A DNA stretch of 64,000 bases, taken from assembly GCA_016213205.1 (NCBI GenBank), contig JACRAZ010000029.1, positions 21,729-85,728 of the forward strand, read 5' to 3'. The notes under the pieces are model-generated. The model did no database searches and had not been told where the DNA came from. It saw only the letters and a program-made list of their open reading frames with translations. Source of the stretch: Burkholderiales bacterium. Lineage in GTDB: Bacteria > Pseudomonadota > Gammaproteobacteria > Burkholderiales > Burkholderiaceae_C. Within the stretch, counting starts at the first letter, position 1. Each line of letters starts with the position of its first letter. This document shows positions 51,039 through 59,057 of the stretch, piece after piece. The translations under genes were made by a program, and so were the position numbers.

Positions 51039-52111
51039 CCGAAGATCCCGACATCACCGACGAACAGCGCCTGGTGCTGAAGGTGCAGCTGGGCACGCCC
51101 ATCACCGAGCTGCGCCTGCATGGCATGAAGCTGCAGCGCCTGGGGCTGGCCGGAGGCCTGTTCAACCAGGTGGACTTCCGCGGCACCGATTTCACCGGCT
51201 GCGACCTGCGCGAAGCCGTGTTCGACCGGTGCCGCCTCGAAGGCGCCATCTTCGACGACGCCGTGCTGCGAGGCGCGGTGCTGCACCAGTGCACCGGCGC
51301 GCAATCGCGCTGGCACCAGGCGAGCCTGCGCAATGCCAAGCTCGCGCAGTGCGACCTGGTCGGCGCGCAGTTCCTGGCCACCGATTTCAACCTCGCCGTC
51401 CTGACCCGCTGCCGGCTGGACGACGCCGACCTGCGCGGCGCGCAGCTCGACCGCAGCACGCTGGCCGAGTGCGCGGCACGGCGGGCGCGCTTCGACCGCA
51501 TCGCGCTGCACCAGACCACCTTCCACAAGTGCGTGCTCGAGGCGGCCTCGTTCACAGAGAGTTCGATGGACCTGGTCTGCTTCAACGAGACGCCAATGCC
51601 GGGCCGCTCGTTCGCCGGCCTGCAGCTCATGGGCGTGCAGTTCACCGGATGCCCGCTGGACCAGGCCGATTTCACCGAGGCGGGCATCGAGAAGTGCAAC
51701 TTCAAGGGCGCCACGCTCAACGGCGCGCGCTTCCACAAGGCGCGCGGGCCCAACGCGCTGTTCCCCGAGGCGCGCGGCGAAGGCTGCGACTTCAGCGGCG
51801 CCGACCTGACGCAGGCCATCTTCGCCGACGCCGCCTGGCAGCGCTGCCGCTTCGAGCGCGCCAACCTGTACCAATCGGTGTGGACGAAGGCCACGCTCAC
51901 CGACTGCGTGCTGCGCGACGCCGAGCTCACCTACGCCGATTTCTCGCACGCCGACCTGAGCCGCACCGATTTCGAAGGCGCGACGATGTTCCGCGCCAAG
52001 CTGCACCAGGCCATCGACGCCGGTGCCCGATTCACCGACCGCGGCCGCGCACTGGAAACCGATCCGGTGCTGGCCCGCGCCGAAGCCTGGCCTGCCCAGG
52101 CCAAGGCCTGA
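51035..52111 (+). CDS. pentapeptide-repeat protein, T6SS cargo module
   Basis: 358 aa. After about 40 residues of unrelated N-terminus the sequence is almost entirely pentapeptide repeats, such as VDFRGTDFTGCDLREAVFDRCRLEGAIFDDAVLRGAVL. The repeats continue to about residue 340, broken by a segment (FHKARGPNALFPEARGEGCDF). The repeats resemble those at the end of the preceding DUF2169 protein. No enzymatic motif, signal peptide or TM. Probably a structural or loading protein of the module. Overlaps its neighbour by 4 bp. Confidence 0.88.
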   Translation: MTEDPDITDEQRLVLKVQLGTPITELRLHGMKLQRLGLAGGLFNQVDFRGTDFTGCDLREAVFDRCRLEGAIFDDAVLRGAVLHQCTGAQSRWHQASLRNAKLAQCDLVGAQFLATDFNLAVLTRCRLDDADLRGAQLDRSTLAECAARRARFDRIALHQTTFHKCVLEAASFTESSMDLVCFNETPMPGRSFAGLQLMGVQFTGCPLDQADFTEAGIEKCNFKGATLNGARFHKARGPNALFPEARGEGCDFSGADLTQAIFADAAWQRCRFERANLYQSVWTKATLTDCVLRDAELTYADFSHADLSRTDFEGATMFRAKLHQAIDAGARFTDRGRALETDPVLARAEAWPAQAKA

Positions 52112-52138
52112 CCGACCCACGACACGAGGACCACCGCC

Positions 52139-52849
52139 ATGGGCGCACATGACCTGAACCTGCACGCCGCCACCGCCGACGCCGGCCCCTGGATCGACGC
52201 GGTGGGCGCACAGTCGCTGGCCGTCAGCTTCGCGGCCGAACTGATCGCGGCCGATGAGGACGGCCGTTATGCGGTGCGCAGCGGCCAGCAGCGTTATGCC
52301 GCGCAGCGCGCCCTCAGCTGCCTGGTGGCCCCGGAGCCCGGCGACCGCGTGGCCTGCTGGCGCGTGGCCGAGGCCGACGGCGCCGACAGCGTCTTCATCG
52401 TCGCGGTGCTCGCCCGCCAGCCCGGCGGCCAGGGCGTGCGGCTGCAGCTCGACGCCGGCGCCGAGCTCAGCGCGCACGACGGCACGCTCACCTTGCGTGC
52501 CACCAAGGCCGTGCAGGTGCACACCGGCTCCTGCGAAGTGCAGGCCGAACAGCTGCAGGTGCAAGCGCAATCGGTGTCCTTCGTGTACCGCACGCTGCAG
52601 TCGATCGGCGAGCTGTGCAGCGCCACGCTGGGCCAGCTGAAGCTGGTGGGCGCCAGCCTGTCCACCGTGTTCGACCAGGAAACCCACCATGCCCAGCAGC
52701 ACCACCGGGTGACCGAAGGCCTGGACATGGTGGACGCCAAGGTCATCCGCCACCAGGCCGAGGACCTGATGCACCTGCAGGCCGAGAGCCTGCTGGCCAA
52801 CGGCGACCGGCTGGTCAAGATGCGCGGCACCCAGATCCACCTGGGCTGA
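52139..52849 (+). CDS. DUF3540 domain protein, T6SS cargo module
   Basis: 236 aa. Matches DUF3540 by the pattern QRALSCLVAPEPGDRVACWRVAEADGADSVFIVAVLARQ, then LSAHDGTLTLRATKAVQVHTGSCEVQAEQLQVQAQSV and VDAKVIRHQAEDLMHLQAESLLANGDRLVKMRGTQIHLG at the C-terminus. The C-terminal half reads like a beta-helix, similar to the end of VgrG or a spike. Function unknown; DUF3540 genes sit beside DUF2169 and DUF4150 genes in these loci. Confidence 0.85.
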   Translation: MGAHDLNLHAATADAGPWIDAVGAQSLAVSFAAELIAADEDGRYAVRSGQQRYAAQRALSCLVAPEPGDRVACWRVAEADGADSVFIVAVLARQPGGQGVRLQLDAGAELSAHDGTLTLRATKAVQVHTGSCEVQAEQLQVQAQSVSFVYRTLQSIGELCSATLGQLKLVGASLSTVFDQETHHAQQHHRVTEGLDMVDAKVIRHQAEDLMHLQAESLLANGDRLVKMRGTQIHLG

Positions 52850-52880
52850 GCCCGCCCACCCACAGCGCAGCGAGGCCCCC

Positions 52881-53273
52881 ATGTTCGCCAACACCCAGAT
52901 GATGGGCATGAGCATGCACTTCCCCGACGTGTGCCTCACGCCCACGCCGGCGCCCACGCCGATCCCGTACCCGAACATCGAGCTCGGCATGACGGCGATC
53001 CCGAACGTTCCCAACGTGCTGATCATGTGCATGCCGGCGCACAACATGGCCACCACCACGCCGATGACCAACGGCGACAACGCCGGTGTCGCGATGGGCG
53101 TGGCCTCGGGCACCGTGATGGGCCCGCAGCGCCACATCACCGCCTCGTTCACGGTGCTGGTCATGGGCATGCCCGCCACCAAGATGACCAGCGTGTCCAT
53201 CAGCAACAGCACCAACGCGCCCGGCGCCCGGCTGGTGCCCAGCCAGCCCAACGTGCTGTTGCTGGCCCCCTGA
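52881..53273 (+). CDS. DUF4150 PAAR-like protein 1
   Basis: 130 aa. Met- and Pro-rich with the PAAR-like layout: FPDVCLTPTPAPTPIPYPNIELG, VPNVLIMCMPAHNMATTTPMTNGDNAGVAMGVASGTVMGPQRHITASFTVLVMGMPATKMTS. PAAR-like proteins cap the VgrG trimer with a sharp tip and may carry cargo. No C-terminal toxin extension, so it acts as a bare tip. It follows the DUF3540 gene by 31 bp. Confidence 0.88.
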   Translation: MFANTQMMGMSMHFPDVCLTPTPAPTPIPYPNIELGMTAIPNVPNVLIMCMPAHNMATTTPMTNGDNAGVAMGVASGTVMGPQRHITASFTVLVMGMPATKMTSVSISNSTNAPGARLVPSQPNVLLLAP

Positions 53274-53291
53274 CCGGCGACCTGGCGGACG

Positions 53292-53732
53292 ATGAAGATG
53301 ATCGGCCTGATCCTGCTGGTCGTGCTGGCGCTGGTGGCCGGGCTCTGGTTCGCCTGGCGCCAGGGCTGGGTGGGCGAGACCGCCCTGCCCGGCCCGCTGC
53401 CGGCGCTGCAGGCCCACCTGCGCACCCAGGGCCTGGACACCTACGCCCGGCTCACGCGGCGCGACCTGAGCGATGTGAACCAGCGCGTGCACTTCCAGCT
53501 CGTGGGGCGCGGCGAGCGGGTGTTCTTCGTGCTGTGGTGCAACTCGCCCGAGGCCGCGCAACGCCACCTGCAGCGCCTGCGGCAGGCCCCCTCGCCCAGC
53601 CTGCCGCAGGCCAACGGACCGTTCGTGCTGTACATGACCGACTGGCCTGCCGACGACCCGCTCACCCGGCAGGTGCAGGCGGCCTTCGCCAGCTTCCCGG
53701 CGTCCGGCCTGCCGGCACGGCCCGGCCCCTAG
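53292..53732 (+). CDS. small membrane-anchored protein of unknown function in T6SS cargo module 1
   Basis: 146 aa. An N-terminal hydrophobic segment (MIGLILLVVLALVAGLWFAW) is followed by a soluble domain with LPALQAHLRTQGLDTYARLTRRDLSDVNQRVHFQLVGRGERVFFVLWCNSPEAAQRHLQRL. The mature part would face the periplasm. I do not recognise a family. It closes the first cargo module directly after the PAAR-like gene, where an effector or immunity gene would be expected; a membrane-anchored periplasmic immunity protein is one possibility, but there is no obvious toxin beside it. Confidence 0.6.
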   Translation: MKMIGLILLVVLALVAGLWFAWRQGWVGETALPGPLPALQAHLRTQGLDTYARLTRRDLSDVNQRVHFQLVGRGERVFFVLWCNSPEAAQRHLQRLRQAPSPSLPQANGPFVLYMTDWPADDPLTRQVQAAFASFPASGLPARPGP

Positions 53733-53873
53733 CGTCCGTCAATCCCCAATCAGCAGGAGGTTTTGGGCCTCCGCAGGCCGCCGGCCACGGTCCAGCATGA
53801 CTTTTGGCGCTGGTCCCGCCCCGGAGCGTGCAGGACCATGGGGCTCACTTGTGCCCACCCGGGGCCCGCCGCC

Positions 53874-56108
53874 ATGCCATCGCCCATCACGCTCACCACG
53901 CCCTTGCCCGCCGAGGACCTGCGCTTCGAGTCGATGTCATTCAGCTCGGGCCTCAGCCAGCTCGAGGAAATGCAGCTCCACATGCTCAGCGACAAGCCGG
54001 ACATCCAGCCGGAAGACATGCTGGGGCAGACGGTGGACGTGACGATCGAGCTGCGCGACGGCGCCAAGCGCCACATCTGCGGCTACGTGGCGCGCTTCGG
54101 GCTGGGCCGGCACCAGGGGCGCTACTTCGGCTACCAGGCCCGGGTGGTGCCCTGGCTCTGGTTCCTGACCCGCCGCGCCGACTGCCGCATCTTCCAGGAC
54201 ATGGCGGTGCCCGACATCGTCAAGGAAGTCTTCAAGGGCCACTCGGCCATCGCCAACGTCGCGTTCAAGCTCACGCGCCAGTACCGCAAGCGCACCTACT
54301 GCGTGCAGTACCGCGAAACCGACTACAACTTCGTCGCCCGCCTGATGGAGGACGAAGGCATCTACTGGTACTTCGAGCACTCCGAAGGCGACCACCAGCT
54401 CGTCGTCGTCGATTCCAGCAGCGCACACACGGTGAGCGAGGGCTACGACGCCCTGCCGTACTACGCCAACACCGGCCAGCTCTCGCCCGACGTGGACTTC
54501 GTCTCCAACTGGCATTTCTCGCGCGAGGTCAAGAGCGGCAAGATGGCGCTGACCAGCTACGACTTCGAGCGCCCCTCCACGCAACTGAAGGTGGAACAGG
54601 CGCTGCCCCGCTCGCACGACCTGGCGAGTTACGAGCAGTTCGACTTCCAGGGCGACTACACCCAGAAGGCCGACGGCCAGCAACTGGCCGACAACCGCAT
54701 CGACGAGGTGCAGAGCGCCTTCGAGCAGCTCAGCGGCAACACCAACGCCTACGGCCTGGTCACCGGCCATCTGTTCAGCCTGGAAAAGCACCCGCGCGAC
54801 GACCAGAACGCCGAGTACCTGTGCGTGCAGACCCAGGTGAGCGCCCAGCTCAACGGCAGCGAATCCAGCGGCGTGACGGGTGACTACCAGTGCAGCTTTC
54901 TCGCCATGCCCTCGTCCCAGCAGTACCGGCCGCCGCGGCGCACGCCCAAGCCCTTCGTGCAGGGGCCGCAGACGGCGGTGGTCACCGGCCCCGGCGGCGA
55001 GGAGATCTTCACCGACAAGTACAGCCGCGTGAAGGTGCAGTTCCACTGGGACCGCTACGGCCAGAAGAATGAAAAGAGCTCGTGCTGGATGCGCGTGGCC
55101 TCGGTGTGGGCCGGCAAGAGCTTCGGCTTCATCCAGATCCCGCGCATCGGCCAGGAGGTGGTGGTCGACTTCCTCGAGGGCGACCCCGACCAGCCGCTGA
55201 TCACCGGCCGCGTGTACAACGCCGAGCAGATGCCGCCCTGGGACCTGCCGGCCAACGCCACCCAGTCGGGCGTGCTCTCGCGCTCCAGCAAGGGCGGCGC
55301 CTACGGCAATGCCAATGCCCTGCGCTTCGAGGACAAGAAGGGCAGCGAGCAGGTCTGGCTGCATGCCGAGAAGAACCAGGACATCGAGGTCGAGAACGAC
55401 GAGACCCACTGGGTCGGGCATGACCGCACCAAGACCATCGACCACGACGAGACCAGCCACATCAAGCACGACCGCACCGAGACGGTCGACAACAACGAGA
55501 CCATCACCGTGCATGGCCACCGCACCGAGACGGTGGACAAGAACGAGACCATCACGATCCACCAGAACCGCACCGAGACGGTGGACCAGAACGAGAGCAT
55601 CACGATCCACGGCGCCCGCACCGAATCGGTGGACAAGGACGAAACCATCAGCATCCACGGCGCCCGCACCGAAACAGTGGACAAGGACGAGACCATCTCG
55701 ATCCATGGCGCACGTACCGAAACCGTCGACAAGGACGAATCCATCTCGGTCCACGGCGGCCGCACCAAGACGGTGGACAAGAACGAGACCGTCACCGTGC
55801 ACGGCCAGCGCAGCGCCACGGTGGACAAGAACGAATCGCTCACCGTCAGCGGCGACCAGAGCTTCACCATTGCCAAGGGCCGCACCGGCAACGTGGGCAA
55901 GGACGATTCGCTCAAGGTGGGCAAGAACCTCGTCATCGAGGCCGGCGACGCGGTGGTCATCAAGACCGGCAGCGCCAGCATCACGATGAAGAAGGACGGC
56001 ACCATCACCATCAAGGGCAAGGACATCACGATCGACGGCTCCGGCGCCATCAACATCAAGGCCAGCAAGGATGTGGTCGTCAAGGGCTCCAAGGTCCTGC
56101 AGAACTGA
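53874..56108 (+). CDS. vgrG: T6SS spike protein VgrG2 with tandem 16-residue repeats
   Basis: 744 aa from ATG 53874, chosen because the sequence then begins as in VgrG1 (SPITLTTPLPAEDLRFESM); an earlier ATG at 53763 adds unrelated residues. The first 500 residues are very similar to VgrG1, including KLTRQYRKRTYCVQYRETDYNFVARLMEDEGIYWYFEH and EEIFTDKYSRVKVQFHWDRYGQKNEKSSCWMRV. The C-terminal beta-helix has nine 16-residue repeats (about residues 518-661), then ends in VVIKTGSASITMKKDGTITIKGKDITIDGSGAINIKASKDVVVKGSKVLQN. It has no toxic extension; it starts the second cargo module. Confidence 0.96.
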   Translation: MPSPITLTTPLPAEDLRFESMSFSSGLSQLEEMQLHMLSDKPDIQPEDMLGQTVDVTIELRDGAKRHICGYVARFGLGRHQGRYFGYQARVVPWLWFLTRRADCRIFQDMAVPDIVKEVFKGHSAIANVAFKLTRQYRKRTYCVQYRETDYNFVARLMEDEGIYWYFEHSEGDHQLVVVDSSSAHTVSEGYDALPYYANTGQLSPDVDFVSNWHFSREVKSGKMALTSYDFERPSTQLKVEQALPRSHDLASYEQFDFQGDYTQKADGQQLADNRIDEVQSAFEQLSGNTNAYGLVTGHLFSLEKHPRDDQNAEYLCVQTQVSAQLNGSESSGVTGDYQCSFLAMPSSQQYRPPRRTPKPFVQGPQTAVVTGPGGEEIFTDKYSRVKVQFHWDRYGQKNEKSSCWMRVASVWAGKSFGFIQIPRIGQEVVVDFLEGDPDQPLITGRVYNAEQMPPWDLPANATQSGVLSRSSKGGAYGNANALRFEDKKGSEQVWLHAEKNQDIEVENDETHWVGHDRTKTIDHDETSHIKHDRTETVDNNETITVHGHRTETVDKNETITIHQNRTETVDQNESITIHGARTESVDKDETISIHGARTETVDKDETISIHGARTETVDKDESISVHGGRTKTVDKNETVTVHGQRSATVDKNESLTVSGDQSFTIAKGRTGNVGKDDSLKVGKNLVIEAGDAVVIKTGSASITMKKDGTITIKGKDITIDGSGAINIKASKDVVVKGSKVLQN
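55425..55856 (+). repeat. nine tandem 48-bp repeats inside vgrG2
   Basis: Nine units of 48 bp code for a 16-residue repeat with consensus RTETVDKxETIxIHGA. The later units are the most alike (ARTETVDKDETISIHG occurs twice nearly unchanged). They extend the gp5-type beta-helix needle. The unit number could vary between strains by slippage. Confidence 0.9.
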
Positions 56109-56115
56109 GCCGCCG

Positions 56116-56676
56116 ATGAAACCCGAACACCTGCCCCCACAGGCCGAAACGGCCTCGACCACCGGCCCCGGCGCCGATGCCGCCCCACGACACGACGACG
56201 ACCTGCTGTCCCCGCTGCTGCAGGGCCACGCCGCGCCGCTGCGCGGCCCGCTGGCCGGCGCGCTGGTGGGCCGGCTGCTCGCCCTCACCGAGCGCGGGCT
56301 GACGCCGCTGGTGGCCTTCGACGGCCAGCTCAGTGCCGGCGCCGTGGCGGCGCGGTCAACGGTGGAGCTGGGCCCCGCGCACGTGGGCCGCGAGGTGCTG
56401 CTGGTGTTCGAAGGCGGCGATCCCCAGCGCCCCATCGTCACCGGGGTGTTGCGTGGCCAGCCCGAATGGCCCGGCCCGCAGGTGCCCGGCCGCGTGGCGC
56501 TGGATGCCGACGGCCAGCGCCTGACCGTCACCGCCAGCCAGGAACTGGTGCTGCGCTGCGGCCGCGCGGTGCTGCGCCTGCATGCCGATGGCCGCATCGA
56601 GTTGCGCGGCGAGAGCATCGTCGCGCAGGCTGACGGCGTGCACCGCATCCGCGGCGGCTCGGTCCAGCTCAACTGA
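56116..56676 (+). CDS. DUF6484-like protein, T6SS cargo module 2
   Basis: 186 aa from ATG 56116. After a Pro/Ala-rich N-terminus the core reads LAGALVGRLLALTERGLTPLVAFDGQLSAGAVAARSTVELGPAHVGREVLLVFEGGDPQRPIVTGVLRGQ, then LTVTASQELVLRCGRAVLRLHADGRIELRGESIVAQADGVHRIRGGSVQLN. The second half looks like a VgrG-type beta-helix end and the first half like an OB-fold spike domain. It matches the general form of DUF6484 proteins that follow vgrG in such loci. Its role in spike or cargo assembly is not known. Confidence 0.75.
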   Translation: MKPEHLPPQAETASTTGPGADAAPRHDDDLLSPLLQGHAAPLRGPLAGALVGRLLALTERGLTPLVAFDGQLSAGAVAARSTVELGPAHVGREVLLVFEGGDPQRPIVTGVLRGQPEWPGPQVPGRVALDADGQRLTVTASQELVLRCGRAVLRLHADGRIELRGESIVAQADGVHRIRGGSVQLN

Positions 56677-56694
56677 CGGCCGGGGCAGCGCAGC

Positions 56695-57954
56695 ATGGCC
56701 GCCACCGCACCCATCGTCTTCGGTTTCGCGCCGGCCGAGATCTCGGCGCTGCGCAACCCGGCGGTGATCGCCGAACACGCCAGCGAGGCCGCGTTCCTGT
56801 GGGGGCAGCGGCACCGGGCGGTGGCCGCGCCGCACTACCGGCTGGCCCAGCTGCGACGGCTCGATTCACGGCTGCTGGCCCACCTGGCCGGGTTGCAGCT
56901 CGCCGGCGAGGCCGGTTGGCAGGCCGTGCTGGCGCTGCTGGGCGACGCCGATGCCGGCGCCGTGTTCACGGCCGCGTTCCTGGCCTTCGGCGCACAGGAT
57001 GCCGACCGCATGCGCCACGTGCTGGCCGTGGCGCTGGCCGAACCGGCCTTCGCTGCGCCGTTCTGCGATGCGATGGGCTGGCACGAACCCGGCCTGGTGC
57101 ACAGCGGGCTGCAACGCCTGCTGGCCTCGCCGGCCGGGGACCACCGGCGCCTGGGCTGCGCCGCGCTGACGGCCCAGCGTGCCCACGACCAGCGCGCCCT
57201 GGCGCGGCTGGTCGGCGATGCCGATGCCTCGGTACGCGCGCTGGCCTTGCAGGCCGCGGGCGCGATGAAGCTCGACGCGCTGCGTCCGCGCCTGGCCGCC
57301 GCCTTCGAGGACGCCGACCCGCACTGCCGCTTCTGGGCCGCCTGGTCGCTGGCCCTGATGGGCGATGCCGCGGCTGCCCGCTCGGCCTTCGAGATCGGCT
57401 GCTTCCTGCCCGATGTGGCCGCCGAGGCGATCCAGGTGGCCATGCGCTGCGCCGAGCCCGACTGGTGCCGCGACACCATCCGCACGCTGGCCACCAACGC
57501 GGCCACGCGGCGCTTCGCGATCCAGGCCACCGGGGCCTTCGGCGACCCGGCCACCGTGCCCTGGCTGATCGAACAGTGCGCCGACCCGGCCCAGGCGCCG
57601 GTGGCCGGCGAGGCGGTGACGGCCATCACCGGCGCCGACCTCAAGCGCCTGGACCTCGACACCGAGCCCCCGGCCGATGCCCCGGAACGCCGCCCCGAGG
57701 ACGACGACCTGCCCTGGCCCGATGCACCGCGCCTGCAGGCCTGGTGGGCAGGCCCGGCCGGCCGCCTGGGCGCGGGCCAGCGCCACCTCGGGGGTGAACC
57801 GGTGTCGGCCGTCGCCGCCTGGCAACTGCTGCGCGAGGGCCCGCAGCGCCTGCGCCGCGCGGCCGCACTGGAGCTCGGCCGGCTCGAAGCGCGGGCGGTG
57901 GTGTTCCCGGTCGACGCGCGGGCCGACTGGCAGGCCGGGAGGCTGGCCGCATGA
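56695..57954 (+). CDS. TIGR02270-family HEAT-repeat protein, T6SS associated
   Basis: 419 aa. N-terminal PAEISALRNPAVIAEHASEAAFLWGQRHRAVAAPHYRLAQLRRLDSRLLAHLAGLQLAGEAGW fits the TIGR02270 family found in these T6SS loci. The middle is built of HEAT-like helical pairs (LVGDADASVRALALQAAGAMKLDALRPRLAAAFEDADPHCRFWAAWSLALMGD). The C-terminus has a GGEPVSAVAAWQLLREGPQRLRRAAALELG block. Likely a scaffold or binding protein for cargo; no activity shown. Overlaps the next gene by 4 bp. Confidence 0.85.
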   Translation: MAATAPIVFGFAPAEISALRNPAVIAEHASEAAFLWGQRHRAVAAPHYRLAQLRRLDSRLLAHLAGLQLAGEAGWQAVLALLGDADAGAVFTAAFLAFGAQDADRMRHVLAVALAEPAFAAPFCDAMGWHEPGLVHSGLQRLLASPAGDHRRLGCAALTAQRAHDQRALARLVGDADASVRALALQAAGAMKLDALRPRLAAAFEDADPHCRFWAAWSLALMGDAAAARSAFEIGCFLPDVAAEAIQVAMRCAEPDWCRDTIRTLATNAATRRFAIQATGAFGDPATVPWLIEQCADPAQAPVAGEAVTAITGADLKRLDLDTEPPADAPERRPEDDDLPWPDAPRLQAWWAGPAGRLGAGQRHLGGEPVSAVAAWQLLREGPQRLRRAAALELGRLEARAVVFPVDARADWQAGRLAA

Positions 57955-59057
57955 GGTTCACCAACGTCAGCGATCTGCCCGCGGGCTGGACCCTGGGCTT
58001 CCGGCGCGACGGGCGCGAACTGCTGGTCGTGATCGTCAAGGCCACCTTCGACCTGCCCGGCAACGACGAGGAACCCCAGCTCGCAGCCGAGCAGCTGCCG
58101 CTGGTGAAGGCCGATGAGTTCAGCGGCGAGCCTGGCCTCAGCGCACCGCTGCGCGACACCGACTACGCCCACACCAAACCCGGCTGCGACGTGCTGTTGC
58201 TGGGCAGCGCCCATGCACCCGGCGGCCAGCCCGTCACGCGGCTGCCGGTGGGGCTGAAGGTGGGGCCGCTGATCAAGCAGTTCCTGGTGGTCGGCCCGCG
58301 TTGGTGGCAAAAGCGCATGGTGGGGCTGGATGCATCGGCGCCGCAGGCCTTCGTGCAGCAACCGATCTCCTACGACCTGGCCTTCGGCGGCACCGACCGC
58401 AGCCGCGAGGCCGAGGGCCGGGTCGACACCTACCTGCCCAACCCGGTGGGCTGCGGCTGGTGGCCACGCACCGACCGCATCGACAGCCAGCCGCTGCCCG
58501 CCACCGAGGAGATCGGCCAGCCGATCGAGGCCCCCGACCGCCCCTACCGGCCGCAGGCCTTCGGGCCGCTGGGCCGCCACTGGTTGCCACGCGCGCGCTA
58601 CGCCGGCACCTACGACCAGCAGTGGATCGAGACCACCGCGCCGCTGTGGCCGAACGATTTCGACGAGCGCTACTTCCAGGCCGCGCCGGAAGACCAGATC
58701 CTGCCCTCGCTGCAGGGCGGCGAGGAGGTGGTGCTCAAGCACCTCACGCCCGACGGCCTGCGGCGCTTTCGCCTGCCGGCCGTCGCGATGCCGGTCACCT
58801 TCATCCCGCACCGCGGCCGCGACCTCACCCGCGAGGCCAGCGTCGACACGCTGGTGATCGAGCCCGACGCAGGCCGCTTCAGCCTCACCTGGCGCTGCGT
58901 GCTGCCGCTGGCGCGCAGCGTGTTCGATGTGCGCGAATGCATCGCCGGCACCTTGCCCGAATCCTGGCACCGCGAACGCCGCTTCCCGGGCAAGCCCTAC
59001 TACCGCAACCTGGACGAGGCCGTGCGTGCACGCCGGCCGTCCGGCACGGCACCATGA
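57951..59057 (+). CDS. DUF2169 domain protein, T6SS cargo module 2
   Basis: 368 aa of DUF2169 without pentapeptide repeats: LPAGWTLGFRRDGRELLVVIVKATFDLPG, GPRWWQKRMVGLDASAPQAFVQQPISYDLAFGGTDRS, PLGRHWLPRARYAGTYDQQWIETTAPLWPNDFDERYFQAAPEDQ. It corresponds to the N-terminal domain of the module 1 DUF2169-pentapeptide protein. DUF2169 proteins are thought to help in loading PAAR-like effectors. It has an ATGA overlap with both neighbours, so genes 56695-60486 are translated as one coupled chain. Confidence 0.9.
   Translation: MRFTNVSDLPAGWTLGFRRDGRELLVVIVKATFDLPGNDEEPQLAAEQLPLVKADEFSGEPGLSAPLRDTDYAHTKPGCDVLLLGSAHAPGGQPVTRLPVGLKVGPLIKQFLVVGPRWWQKRMVGLDASAPQAFVQQPISYDLAFGGTDRSREAEGRVDTYLPNPVGCGWWPRTDRIDSQPLPATEEIGQPIEAPDRPYRPQAFGPLGRHWLPRARYAGTYDQQWIETTAPLWPNDFDERYFQAAPEDQILPSLQGGEEVVLKHLTPDGLRRFRLPAVAMPVTFIPHRGRDLTREASVDTLVIEPDAGRFSLTWRCVLPLARSVFDVRECIAGTLPESWHRERRFPGKPYYRNLDEAVRARRPSGTAP

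Noticed and set aside
53805..53835. sigma-54-like GG-N10-GC before vgrG2
   Set aside because: The spacing matches by chance (TGGCGC then CCGC) but the TTGC half is missing, and vgrG2 probably reads through from upstream.
55425..55856. CRISPR array
   Set aside because: The regular 48-bp units are coding repeats of VgrG2 in frame, without spacers. No CRISPR array or cas gene was seen in the window.
53937..56756. 939-aa minus-strand open frame over vgrG2
   Set aside because: Its Val/Asp-repeats simply mirror the 48-bp repeats of vgrG2 in the antisense frame.
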